Shown: positions 12,500 through 24,312 of the stretch, in pieces | Layout of the letters: every line of letters begins with the position of its first letter | How positions within the stretch are numbered: the first letter of the stretch is position 1 | Assembly (NCBI RefSeq): GCF_949987535.1 | Contig: NC_080065.1 | Span: 42,819,239 to 42,883,238, forward strand | Source: Balaenoptera acutorostrata | Lineage: Eukaryota > Chordata > Mammalia > Artiodactyla > Balaenopteridae | Direction of reading: 5' to 3' | DNA length: 64,000 bases | The notes under the pieces: model-generated | What the model was told of the DNA's origin: nothing | Seen by the model: only the letters and a program-made list of their open reading frames with translations | Database searches by the model: none | Position numbers and translations under genes: made by a program

Positions 12500-13150
12500 C
12501 TTGACCTCTTCCCAATCCCCATCGCTGCTCCAGGGGGTAGTCTTGAAAATTAACAGCCCGTAATCATAGCAAAAAACAAAAGCACGGCAGCCACCAGAGT
12601 GCAGAATAAGGTTGGAGCTCCTTCAAACCTCATTCCCAAAGATTTGTCATTATTGACCTGTCAAGTGTGTCTAGTAAAGAATTTGACCTTGTCCAAAGAG
12701 AGGGCTGTCCTTTGCCCTCAATTTCTGGGAGGTAACCAATGTCAACTCTGCTAGGAAGCTCACAGTTTAGAGCAGAGGCTGGTCACACCAGAACCCAACC
12801 ATGTGAATAAGGGGGGGAAAGCTTGGGTCACGTGGTATCAGTTGGCCTGGAGACTGAGTTCCACCAAGTGGGTAATCAATCAATCAGTCATGTATACATA
12901 ATGAAGTCCCAATAAAAATTCTGGACAATGAGTCTCTGATGAACTTCCTTGGTGAGCAGTACTTCATATGTACTGTCGCATATCAGTGCCAGGAGGATAA
13001 TGTGTCTGGGCAACAACAGAGCTTCATGTTTGGAACCCTCCCAGACTCTGCCTTATACATCTTTGGATGTATACCTTATGCATCCATAATTTGGATTCTG
13101 GCTGTTCCAAGTTATAGCCTTTAATCTCAGGTCTCATATCAATGGGTAAA
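12500..13150 (+). mobile_element. LTR-like fossil (endogenous retrovirus group, family unassigned)
   Basis: The stretch GTATACATAATGAAGTCCC, AATAAAAATTCTGGACA, GAACCCTCCCAGACTCTGCC, CATCTTTGGATGTATACC and GGCTGTTCCAAGTTATAGCC follows the layout of mammalian LTRs I know: a promoter- and polyadenylation-like AATAAA region, then a pyrimidine-rich 3' part. Boundaries and family are uncertain. The 61-codon ORF here is not a gene. Confidence 0.5.
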
Positions 13151-13940
13151 GTTAAAATAAAAAATTTAAAAGTATTAAGGCAAATTCTGACTCTGGGCCA
13201 AGCTTGGATCCTGACCAGCTGAGTTTACAAGCTTTAGTCTCAGGGGTAAAGTTAAAAATAAAGCAAAGAAAATATTGAAGTGCACCTTAATACTGGGTCT
13301 CAAAACTGCTTCCAAAGGGGAAAGTTATGTTGAAACAATAGTCAGCAAAGAAGGTTAGAATGATTCAAAAGATAATGGGCAAAATAAAGAGGCTAGAAAA
13401 AGGAGTAAGTCAAAGGACTCATCCCAACAGTATGGAAATCTTTAAATGGTTATTAAGAAATGGGATGAATAAAGCAAACATTGATGGGGTCAAAACAAAG
13501 GTCTTAATCCAGCACTCTTGGAAGTTGTATGGGCCAATGGAAGTCCCTGATGTTTTGCCAACATTAAAGAGCCTCAAACAAGTCAGACAAGTCTGCCTAG
13601 TTCACCTTAGTTTGGAGGAATTTAAAAGACTGTAAGGCAAAGATGGCAATGAGAAATATGACCTATAATCACTTGGGACAATGGTCCCACAAGATAAAGA
13701 TTGATTAGAGGGTCTAGGCCCCTTGACCTGACTCCTGACTGGGGACCAATGGCTATTCACACATAAGTGAATAAAATGGTCAGAGGGTGGAAAAAGACAT
13801 TTCTGGGCCTCCTTGGCATGGGAGCTCCATGCAGTGTATTCCCAAAAGAGAAATAAACACTGTCTCAGAGACATGGGATACACCAGCAAATATACAGCAA
13901 ACACATAATTGAGACCCAAAGGACACCAGAGGGAGAAAAG
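13151..13940 (+). mobile_element. Possible endogenous-retrovirus internal fragment (gag-like), broken
   Basis: This stretch lies directly downstream of the LTR-like sequence in the same orientation. A 91-codon open stretch (13360-13635), lysine-rich with an IDGVKTKVL-type segment, resembles degraded gag-like internal sequence of ancient ERVs. It ends in a stop with no continuation. No protease, polymerase or envelope motif is visible. The retroviral assignment is inferred mainly from the neighbouring LTR. Confidence 0.3.
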
Positions 13941-13943
13941 GAC

Positions 13944-14236
13944 AAAAAAAAAAAAAAAATGAAGAAATAGTTGCTGAAATCTTTCTAAATTTGATGTAAA
14001 ATACTAATCTACACATCTAAGAATCTCAATGAATTCTAAATATAATATACTCAAGAAGATTCACAGCTAGACACATCATAATCAAATGGTTGAAAGCCAA
14101 AGAGGGAATCTTGAAAGCTGCAAGTGAGAAGGGACTCATAACTTACAAGGAATCCTCAATAAGATTAACAGCTAATTTCTCATCAGAAACTATGGAAGTC
14201 AGAAGACAGGAGAACAACATATTCAAAATGTTCAAG
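13944..14236 (+). mobile_element. LINE-1 internal fragment (5' half)
   Basis: After an A-run of about 16, the words GAAGAAATAGTTGCTGAAAT, CACATCATAATCAAATGG, GAATCTTGAAAGCTGCAAG and GGAATCCTCAATAAGATTAA match the 5' half of mammalian L1M elements. It stops abruptly where L1 3' UTR sequence begins. Confidence 0.75.
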
Positions 14237-14356
14237 ATACACTGTACTATACATAAAATAGATAAAGAACAAGGACCTACTGTATAACACAGGGAATTAC
14301 ATTCAATATCTTGTAATAACCTGTAATGGAAAAGAATCTGAAAAAGAATAGTCACT
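14237..14356 (+). mobile_element. LINE-1 3' UTR fragment
   Basis: ACATAAAATAGATAAAGAAC, AAGGACCTACTGTATAACAC and AACCTGTAATGGAAAAGAAT are the artiodactyl L1 3' UTR in sense orientation. It joins directly to a 5'-half L1 fragment, so it is either an internal deletion of one element or two abutting insertions. The usual 3' end (CATTGTAAATCAACTATACTTC) and poly-A are missing. Confidence 0.8.
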
Positions 14357-14704
14357 GTAAAATAAAACTTTGTTTGTAGCAATGATCTGCTGTGTTATCT
14401 TTAGTAAACGATTCTGTGCACAGACAGGAATTCTAATCTTAAAGGAACACTTCATATCCTCAGGATTGCACACTTTTTCTACATGTGCTCTCCATCACTG
14501 GATTTAGCATTTACATACTGCTAAACGTAAGAGGGCTTAGGAAACACAGCGATTAAACAACAAAGAACTTTGACAGAGGGGCCTTTTTGTCCAAAGAATG
14601 ACAGTGTTTGGAACTTAGTCTTGGAGTCTAGTGTGGTAGACAAATAATCACTTGGATGAAGTGATGACAATTCTCGTAGGCATCATCTTCCATATTTCAC
14701 ATCG

Positions 14705-14832
14705 TTTCTAGAATATAAACTTCTTGAGGGCAGAGGTGTGTTTGTTCATTTTTAAAAGTTTATCATATTCTCAATAGCTGATGGGGACTGGCATCATATA
14801 GGTGCTCATTAAATAAAGATTAAATGACTCAG
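14705..14832 (+). mobile_element. L2 LINE 3' end, degraded
   Basis: AATATAAACTTCTTGAGGGCAGAG, TGGCATCATATAGGTGCTCA and TTAAATAAAGATTAAATGA follow the L2 3' UTR pattern (AGCTCCTTGAGGGCAGGG... GTGCTCAATAAATG). Confidence 0.7.
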
Positions 14833-17800
14833 GGAATATTGAACTGGACGATGATGAACATCTTTCAAATCTAAACTTTGTATTATTTTATAACTGTATT
14901 TTACAATTGAAAGGAGGATCTAATATACTAAACATGCATTAACATATTATATAACTAAAATAGAAAGTAATAAATAGAACACATCATTATTACTTGACTT
15001 ATATGTCCTCTAGGTTAATTAATCCTGACTCTCTGTTTCATGGCAACCCTATCATGCTATTAACTTAAATCATTTCTATTTGCAAGTTTCTCCATCAGCC
15101 ATGTTCTGAAAAGGCTCGCTGCCTTTCCCAGGTACAACTTGAGTCAGAGTGTCTTTTTAGCTAAAATCTAATAAGATTTCAATTTTTTACCCTCTTTTTC
15201 CATTTCTCTCAGGAGCTGTCAAAGTAAACTACACTGGGCTTGTTTTACCAAAGAAGCTCAAAGTCTGTGGCTTAGTTATAAGAAAATGAAGCAAACTGAT
15301 GCAAATAGAAATTGACATCTTTAACCCCCCAAAAAGAAGCAGCCTAATTTCTGAGATGCCCGCTATATGAGAACATTTTTCCCACACTGCTCTACGTCAT
15401 TCCTATAGAAACTTTAAGATTCTTTAAAAGTATCTACAAAATTAGGTGAAGGGTAAAATTATGAATTTCCCACTTGGAAGAAAGTGGCTTAAATTCTATC
15501 CAATTATTTGCCATGACAACCAGCTAAACACAAAAGGGCTAGAATGGATGTAGAGTACTGCCTCTATAATCATCACTGTATGTCCTTCAAATCATGGATA
15601 TGCTGCACCACTATCCCCGGCTACTTCAGGGCCATAAGCCTACACGGTAATTACATGCTTTGGAACACTCCACTTAAGTGCATCAATAATATAGTGAGCG
15701 AACGTGTTCTTTAATTCTGCACCTGTAAATGGAGAGAAAAATAAAATGTCTCTATCAAGAAATAAATAAACAAAAAGGAAGAAAAATAAATTTGCCAAAT
15801 TATTTTTAAGCTGCTTTGTGAGATCTCCCTCTAAAACTCAGATGGTTAATAATTCAAAGTTTTCCATAAATAGAATCAAATGACCAAATAACTCTGCTTA
15901 AGTGACTGCAAAGTTTAGGACATAGAAAAATAAATGATGATAAACAAAAACTCCCAATTAAGCTTCATATTTTATCTTTAATGTACTTATTTCATCTGTG
16001 AATTACACAATCTCAAGCTACTTTTTCTCTCCATTGCCATGTCTCTATATAACTGCTATTATCGGGATTTAGAAGATAACACCCACTACTCCACGACATC
16101 CCACACAAAAGAAGAGTTAACACGTCGTGGCATTACAAAACAGTATTTCTCTATATGCAATTTATAATACATTTAGTACGTGTTAGAATGAGGTGTGTCC
16201 ATGTGTGTATGTGTGCCTTTTTTATTTCATGGATGGACTTGAAATCCACATTTTTTCTCAAAAATGGAAAGTTAATACAGTCAATTCGACAGAGAAGATA
16301 TAAGTCAATAGAACCATAAGGAGAATAAGCAGTTGGTGTGAAATTGTAAGAGCTTTCTCTCACCTACATATTCCAATCCAATAAAATAAAATGAATATAA
16401 ATAGAGTCAAAAATTTCTTCTGAAAGTCAAACATTTCTGAGTGACTCATTTCCTATATCCTTATGGAATTTCAGAAAAATTCTTGTGAAAATTATACACA
16501 TAAAATTTATGTTAACACAAAAGTTAATGCTGTTATTATTGGAAACAAACCAGGTTTTTAAGTGGGTCCATCTTAAGTTTTTCCACTTAAGAAAATAAGA
16601 AAAAAAATCTATATAGGTATCAATGTTTCTTATGCAAATTAGTCAACATTTTTAAACAAAGATACTCAATGCGCAATATGTCTTGGTATATTGATTTCAA
16701 AATATGAGTGCTATTTAAATTTTAAAAACCTTACCATAATTTCAGAAAACCCCTAAAACAGAAAAATCAGATATGTAATGGTTCAAAATTCAAAAAGGGA
16801 GCAGAAAGGATGCACTGAATAACCAGAATAAAGTTTCTTGTTTCAAAAAAATAACGAGTTATTTCAAAGTGAGGTTGTATTTGTTTTTCCTTATAATTTT
16901 AGGTTTGTAAATTGATGGATGTTCATATGTCTTACTAAATTAATGTTCAATACATGAGTATGACCTTGTGTTCTGTTAATTTTGACACATTTACTTCTTA
17001 GAAATTGTTATATGTCTCAAATGTTACTTTTGCAATTAAGAATATTTATTTTCTCCTTTATGTAACCAGTATACAGTCTGTTTCTAATAATAAATCTTTT
17101 CTGAAAAATGTGCAATTTAATTTACCATGTGGCAATGCTAGTTAAATACTAAAATCATCAATTGTGTTTTCAAAACTACTCAAGCAGTTTCAAGCAACAC
17201 TTGTTAGAATTATTAAGAAATATTTAATATTAACTGTTTCTTCATGATCTCAGTCTTCTGAAGATTCTTACTGGTAAAGAGATCAGATTTTGAAGTTTGT
17301 ATGCAACTCATATAGATACCCTGCTACTAAAACAGTATTCTACCATATAGGGAAACTACAGTTTTAAAGCTTAAGCCTGTTCCCAGGGTACAAATTACAT
17401 TAATTTGGCCATGAACCATCAGCACACCAAATCCAAGATGAAACACTAGTTGATTTTTGAAGGAAATATAGATAATCATCTGAGAGTACAAACTTATTAG
17501 TATTTACAGTTTCTTTCCCCTTCTGATACAGGCATTTAAGCAGGTCAATTGTTTACAGCCATGTAAAGATGCATATTGCTGAGACTTGAATTATAAAATG
17601 TAGACTGGAGAGAAGTACTAGAGCTAAATTTCAAGTCACTGAGAAGGTTTTATAATAGAAATGCCTGCAGAATATTTCCAAAATCACAGTTACAGTAATG
17701 CCTCCTTTTGAATACCTTATTAACGGTGTGTACAGTAAGAAACAAAAGTGGAAATGTTTAAGGTTGGATGTCCCAATGACCCCATATCCAATGTTTTTTT

Positions 17801-19311
17801 GTTTTATTTTGTTTTTGTTTCTGTTTGGGTTTGTTTTGACTTCCTGATTAGATGGCAATCAATAATATTGAAGCAAGGCAATTCTAAAAATTCAGCTCAC
17901 TTAATTGGCCTACATCTGTGATCTCAATGAAAATCTTAACAAGAATGTCACCTTTGAACAGGCAACTGAGTGTGGGATATTAATCAGACATATAGAAACT
18001 ATCTCTTGGTGTCATCTAGTGGTTGTATTTCATCACTGCATAAAAGAAACGTCTTACTGGTTTTTCTGAGTAAAGATTGTTTTATTACATTTGTTTCTGA
18101 CTGACTGGAGTGAAAGAAGCTGCCATTTTTAACAGACAAGAGAAGATTAGTAGCAATCAAGCCTTTCTGGGCTCTTCACCCTGGCCCTTTGTTGTGCCTT
18201 CTTATAAGGTCAAGACACATCGACGGAAAGCTCAGTTATCGTACACTGGTGTGAAGGTGCTGTCTGCTGGCACATTTAGGCTGCATGACTGAGTGATTGG
18301 GTGCTGTTAAGGGACATCCACAGCCGATACACAAGGTATTTTCTCTTAGCTGGCTGAGCAGCATTCAGGGAATTCTGAGAGACTGAGCTGACAGGCTAAC
18401 AACCTGATTGCAGATGGCCATGGTAGGAGGCTTTGCGTGAGAGAGAAGAGTCCCCTGACCCTCCTGTCATCCACTCTCTCAATCTCCATCCTAGGATAGG
18501 AACGCTGCACAACTACCATAGGGAAAGGTGACATAGTGAAAATAACTTATCCACAAATGTGCTGAAATGTCATCTCTAATGTTATAGTTCCTTTAAGACG
18601 AACTATAATTTCTAATATAACTTTTCAGTTTTGAAAGGAAAGGGCACCAAGGCTGGGTTGACAGAAATAAATTATCCAGATAATTAAGGCTAACTACTCC
18701 ACTTTCTCCTACTCTCTGGCCCACGCACAGACAATAATAGAGCCCAATTATTTATAATCCAGGAATATTTTTTCTTTAAAAACAGGATTTTCTGTAAAAC
18801 TGGTGTTTGAATGGCTCAAAATTATAATCATTAAAGAAGCAAATTAATAACAAATTATAATCAGAAAATTTACAAATTTTAAATTATTACAGTCTCATCG
18901 CGTCCAATGTAACAAAGATAAGGCATGATTTAAAAAATGGAAAAAAATGAGTGTGACACCTCATTCTCAATTTTCCACAATTACCTGATATTTTTAGGCA
19001 AATTCTGTGGGTTTTTAAAAATGATCTTAATGGATTTATCAGTATCAAGCAAGATATTTCTCCACATACTTATAGACACTTACTTTATATTACTAGGTGA
19101 ACATTTTTTGTCATTGAATTATTTTTCATTGATGTTTGCTTTTTCTTGTCTATAGATCTCTAATGTTTTGATGTCTTACACAAGCACAAATTGAGAAAAA
19201 TAATTAATAAGAATATGAATGTATATAAATTTCCTAAAATTTCTATTTGCCTTTGCTATAAAAGAATTTACTACTGCTAGTATCCTTGAAATGCAAATGT
19301 ATGTACTACAC
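14833..19311. other. Long unique AT-rich stretch
   Basis: No gene, exon or repeat family is recognised in about 4.5 kb. Minor items are a G(T)n-rich patch at 17,793-17,837, a 9-bp perfect inverted repeat (TTATAGTTC 18,582-18,590 and GAACTATAA 18,600-18,608), and a more GC-balanced 18,100-18,530 part with short ORFs on both strands that look accidental. Confidence 0.4.
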
Positions 19312-19425
19312 ACCTAGATACATAGATGTATAAGGTATATGTGTGTATATATGGAAAAATATGTGTATTTTATATTTATACACTTACATATAGACATATG
19401 TATACACAATATATATACATACATT
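19312..19425. repeat. Degenerate TA/CA/TG simple-repeat tract
   Basis: Alternating ATACAT, GTGTGTATATAT and TATACAC units over about 110 bp. Confidence 0.8.
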
Positions 19426-20931
19426 TTTGCTGGAGAGATATATATCCACAGAAATGCTCTCGATTTACAAACATTTTAAGCCAAAATATATAGGAGCAAT
19501 TAGTGTTGTCCGTATCCCCTCAAAACATCACCTTTCTTTTGAATAAAATCACAAGACTAGATCATTTAATCTTGTATCTTGTGTGAGAGAGAATCAAGTT
19601 TGGTTTATGGTTGCTCGAATTCTGATCATTGTGCTATACATTATTTTATATTATAGGGCAAATGATTGAGAAGACTGAAATAGTTGTGTGGGAGTGTATG
19701 TGCTTGTTGCATTCATAAATCTCTCATCAGATTTTGATTCCACTTACAGGAACTATCCCTATCCCTAGATCAAACAACTATCATAATTTTCAGTCTATTA
19801 ATACATTTTCAACCCTACTTCCTGGTACTACAGCTAAAATCAGAATACAAAGAAAAGATTTCTTTGACAAATAAAACACGTGATTTAAATATCTTGTCTG
19901 AAGAAAATAGAGCTGTGTCTTAAACCCCTCACACTGACTTCATTTTAACTTTCTCAGTAAACAAAATATACACTGTGTAATAAGAAAATAGATGAATGTC
20001 TACCAGATCCAGCAAATAGGAAACTTAGACCTCTTTGTTAACAGAACAGGTTTGTTTACTACATCCAAACAGGAGAAACCTTAAATAGCAGCAGAAATTC
20101 TTGGTTAATCATCAACAAAGTAAGTAAATATCAGTTTAATGTAATTCATTATTCTTGAAAGATATTCTTTGATATTTAAATTGGCTATGCTAAGTGGCTT
20201 TGCCAAATAGATTATTTTGTTCAGTTATGTGGCAATACTTATGGGAACAAATTCATCCTTGACAAGTCTACTGGAGTTCAATTTCATTTTTCTACAGTGT
20301 TTAGGTAAGTTGTGGACAAGGTTATAGATTAAAAACACCTATTCATTGTTTTTCCTATCCATGTTATGTATTGCGGTAATCTGTGGTTTCAATTGCATAT
20401 TTGTTCAAATGCTGAAGCTGTTGTAAAACTCCTTATTTGATAAAAATAATACTTCTCACTAATGTACCCTCATGACCCAAACTCTTTAGCAAGTGAATGC
20501 AGATTTCATACTGTAGTGTAATATTTCACAACTGGCCCCTTCATCTCCTATGCCAGTTTGTGCTTTCTTCCCAGCAGTGCCTATGCATTGGAATAATTGC
20601 CTAAATTTTACAGATTACATAAACAAATGTGAAGTTATGCAAGTCTCTCAAGCCACGTAATAAATTGTGGAACTTCAATTTGCTACAAAGTCTGAGCTTC
20701 TTTGTAATTTAATTTGCCAGCATATGGATCCCTTTCCCAAAAATAAGATAGGATAGTCACAAGTTTGTTGTAATCTAGTCCCTTAAGATAGCTTTCATTT
20801 AAAAGGAAGGGACAGCCTAGTGACACATTAGCTTTCTGCTTTTCTCAGTTGTCAGTCTTTCCCTTACTCAACCACACATGCAACTGGTATGGTTGTACAG
20901 CTAAATAATGACCAAGAAGATAAAAGATAAA
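19426..20931. other. Unique AT-rich sequence
   Basis: Nothing recognised. Stops occur in all frames. Confidence 0.4.
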
Positions 20932-21040
20932 AGTATAATAACACAATCCTTATATCTTATTTTGTAGATAAAACCAGAGCTATCTTTTGGATAAGAAAGA
21001 CTAATTTGTTCCAAGTGGGTATAGGATATTTTATAATCTG
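20932..21040 (+). repeat. 109-bp direct duplication, copy A
   Basis: Starts AGTATAATAACACAATCC and ends GGATATTTTATAATCTG. Reading base by base, it is identical over all 109 positions to 23370-23478, in the same orientation, while the flanks on both sides differ. It matches no known transposon and has no poly-A tail or inverted termini, so it looks like a templated local duplication rather than a mobile element. Confidence 0.97.
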
Positions 21041-21075
21041 TAATTTGTTCCAAGTGGGTATAGGATATTTTATAA
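21002..21075 (+). repeat. Tandem repeat, 39-bp period, at the end of copy A
   Basis: TAATTTGTTCCAAGTGGG...TTTTATAA occurs at 21002-21036 and again at 21041-21075, separated by the four bases TCTG. The 35-bp second unit is absent from copy B at 23,370. Confidence 0.97.
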
Positions 21076-21339
21076 CAAGTGCTTTTGGCTCCTGGAATTA
21101 AAGGGGAATGGACATGCCCTCTTTCTTACCCTCTTTCTTCCTTCTCTTTACTTGTAGATGTAATTGCTGAATTTTTAGCCACAATTTTGCATCATGAAGT
21201 AACATAAAAAGAAAGGCAAAGCAATAAGATAGAGCTGCCTGGATCCTGATGATTCAGACAACATATTAGTCCTGGACTATTCATCGCTGGGCTGCTTTTA
21301 CATGTAAGAAAAATAAAATTCTATCTTTTTGTATTAGAT

Positions 21340-21906
21340 TTTTATTGCTGCAGAACAATTTACCACAAACTTAGTGACTTAAAACAGCATCCACCTATTA
21401 TCTCCCAGATCCCATTAATCAGGAATCCAGGCATGGGTTAGCTGTGTCCTTTGCTCAGAGTCTCACAAGGCTGAATTAAAGGCATGCTAGTCATCAGTTG
21501 AGGGTGGCTCTCAGATCTTGCACATGGCTTGGAGGTCTCTGCCACTTGGTCTTCTCCACAGGCCCTCTCATAACACGGTAGCCTACTTCCTCAACTCCAG
21601 CAGGAGGTTCCCTGGTGTGGTGCCTCAAATCTCTCCTTTTAGGAAGGGCTCAGTCTCTTTTAAGGGCTCATCTATTTCAAGTCAGGCCCACCCAGAATAA
21701 TCCCCTTTTTGATTAATTCAAAGTCAATTGAATTTGGGACCTTAATAGCACGTGCAAAATCCTTTCATCTTTGTCATATAGTACACTGAATCACGGAACT
21801 GAAATCCATTATACTCATAGTCCGACGTTCAAGTGGAAAGGGATCTACAGAGAACATACATCAGGAAGTGGGAATTTGATTGACATCTTAGAATTCTACC
21901 TACCAC
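21340..21906 (-). mobile_element. MLT1-type MaLR LTR, antisense
   Basis: TTTTTATTGCTGCAGAACAA, AACTTAGTGACTTAAAACAGC, CAGGCATGGGTTAGCTGTG and TCACAAGGCTGAATTAAAG, ending with GAATTCTACCTACCA, form the reverse complement of an MLT1 LTR (sense ends ...TTTAAGYCACTAAG...GTTAYGCAGCAATAG). Ancient solo-LTR-like fossil. Internal ORFs are accidental. Confidence 0.7.
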
Positions 21907-23369
21907 CCTTGTTTAAACTATCATTATTTTGTTTTTTAATATACAGCCAAACCTCATTATAAATAATGCACTGCATGTTATATTTCCTTTGAAGTTGATG
22001 CAGAATTGTTTGTTTAGAAAAACTTGTATCCATCCTATCACAGACAGAATTGTTTACCAAGTATCTATAGATATACATGAATTTTTGTTTTAGATATCAA
22101 GAAATTTACTTTTAAATTTAGTGCACAAATAAAATAATTATCCTGAATCAACTAGGATGCTTAATCCCTTGTGTTCTATGTCTTTCTGCACTTTAATGAC
22201 CCGATTGCACATTGTGCTTAATTTTACAAATCACCTCAAATTGTTTTTAAAATTAAAAGAAATAACACTACAAAGATAAGTGAATATAAGAATTAACACA
22301 TGCTACGTTATATTTAGAATGGATGGTAAGCTTCATGGAAGGAGGAGGTGAGGTATTTTTATTTCCTTTTAGTCATTTGAATTTTCTATCTTCATATATT
22401 TTATTTAACCCACAAATTAAATAATTTGAAAAATGCTGCTGGGAAAAATGATATTTGCTTTTAGTTGTCTTTAAATTTCCACAGTGAATCCAGGTTTTTC
22501 ACTAGTTTTTCTACATGATCGCTACTTCTTATTAATTAATTGCTTTCCTAAAAATCTCCCATCCCAGAAGTTTACATGGCAAGTTGAGTTTATAAAACTT
22601 GCTTGTGATTAAAGAGGCATATTAATTTTTTTCCCTTTTCCATTTCTTCCAAAGGGGCCAACAAAGGCTGACTTATAAGTGTGCTTTGTTAAACTAAGAG
22701 TATATTTTATTTGCCTTAGATGAAAACATTCATCGTCATTCTGCAATTATCCTTATGATGTAGACATTACCTGGATAAATCAACAATCATCTATCAGGAT
22801 TCACAATCTCAAAAGCCTACATGGTCAGGCATGAATTATGAATAAGTTAAATAATTCAGGTATAATAAAATAGGGTACAGTGGAGAATGCGACAAACGGG
22901 ATAGTGAACTTCCCATCCCTTTAAAGCCATACCTCCACATAGCACCAGCTGATTCATTCAAGGCCGAATTTACCAGATCTTCTAATGTACATAAGGAACT
23001 CATAACCCAGATTTCTGGTAAGATAACTCAATTTTAAATGTTAATGTCACATTCATAAATTTAGAATTGGTATAGGCCAGAAAACATCACTTCTAAGTGA
23101 AGGTGGCCAACTGGTTGGCAATGAGAAATTTCTGCTCTAGACAATTCAGTTGATTAACAATAGCAAATGCTTTATTGTTGGCTGTAAATACATGTTAAAA
23201 GCCTGACATATAATAAGTGCTATTAAAATATAAGCTAATTTAATTTGATGTTTCATAGAATAAATTCCTCTTCTTCAAGATCTTCCTCTTTTATTAAACC
23301 TCTTTCCTCTTTTAGGTCTTTATACCTAAAGGACCTTGTTACGAGATTTTTGTACATCTAATTACTTTT
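21907..23369. other. Unique AT-rich sequence
   Basis: No gene or repeat is recognised. A short L2/MIR-like tail (CTGACATATAATAAGTGCTATTAAAATA) is possible at about 23,200. Confidence 0.4.
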
Positions 23370-23478
23370 AGTATAATAACACAATCCTTATATCTTATTT
23401 TGTAGATAAAACCAGAGCTATCTTTTGGATAAGAAAGACTAATTTGTTCCAAGTGGGTATAGGATATTTTATAATCTG
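23370..23478 (+). repeat. 109-bp direct duplication, copy B
   Basis: Identical to 20932-21040 (copy A) with no mismatch seen. The flanking sequence is unrelated (ATTACTTTT on the left, CATATTATATAATAAATGG on the right). Start-to-start distance between the copies is 2,438 bp. Confidence 0.97.
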
Positions 23479-23930
23479 CATATTATATAATAAATGGGTT
23501 ATAAAAGTTCTCTTTTTTTTATGTACCATATCTGCTCAGACAGGACTTCAATATCCACAATCATAGTCAGCCCCTGAAAAGTGAGGAAAAGTTTTTCTAT
23601 TTTTTCATGTTCAAAGACAAAACGTGCTGTATCCAGAGGAGAAACTTGTACTCTACATGTTTTACATAGCCTTTGTTCTGCATTTATAGCTCCTGTCATA
23701 TCTAATTAATCATTTAACTTCAAACTCTATTTATATATAATTGACCATTGGATTTCATGAGTGCAGTAGACAGGATTTTGCCCATTCACAAATACTTTAG
23801 AGTATTGATAAACTTTGCTATGTTATTATTCTATGAAGCAAATACACATCAAACTTTAATCTGGTGGCTCTCTTGTGCTGAACTTGAGAGGGAAATCCAT
23901 GCAGTCGTCAAACTCCTACATTTCAGGCTA

Positions 23931-24124
23931 CAGTTGAGCCTTGAACCAAGTGGGGCAGGGATTAATCACATATAATTTATAGTCAGCTTTCCATCCATGT
24001 TTCCTACCCATCTGTGATTCAACCAACCACTAACCAGTATTAGTACTGTAGTATTTACTACTGAAAAAATCTGTGTATAAGTGGACCTGCACAGTTCATA
24101 CCTGCTTTGTTCAAGGATCAACTG
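23931..24124. mobile_element. Tigger/MER44-type TcMar MITE, complete
   Basis: Inverted termini CAGTTGAGCCTTGAAC (left) and GTTCAAGGATCAACTG (right) differ by one base, and the 194-bp element is flanked on both sides by the TA target duplication (23929-23930, 24125-24126). The interior keeps the Tigger-type words TGATTCAACCAACCA and TGTATAAGTGGACCTGCACA. It is non-autonomous, with no transposase coding. Confidence 0.92.
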
Positions 24125-24281
24125 TATATTATTCTGTATTATCTGTCTTAAGTTCTCAAACTGCACATGCAGCTGCACTGGGGCACTGAAGTAAACTCAC
24201 AAGGATGCCACAGGATATTTAAAATGGAAAAACTTTAAAAGTTTGAAAGAAGCACAGTGATACTTGACACCTGTTGGAATT

Positions 24282-24312
24282 CTGTGAACTATAAGCCCAA
24301 GATAGTTCACAG
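24282..24312. other. Perfect 11-bp inverted repeat
   Basis: CTGTGAACTAT (24282-24292) and ATAGTTCACAG (24302-24312) are exact reverse complements around the 9-base spacer AAGCCCAAG. It could form a hairpin. There is no T-run or RNA-gene context. Confidence 0.6.
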
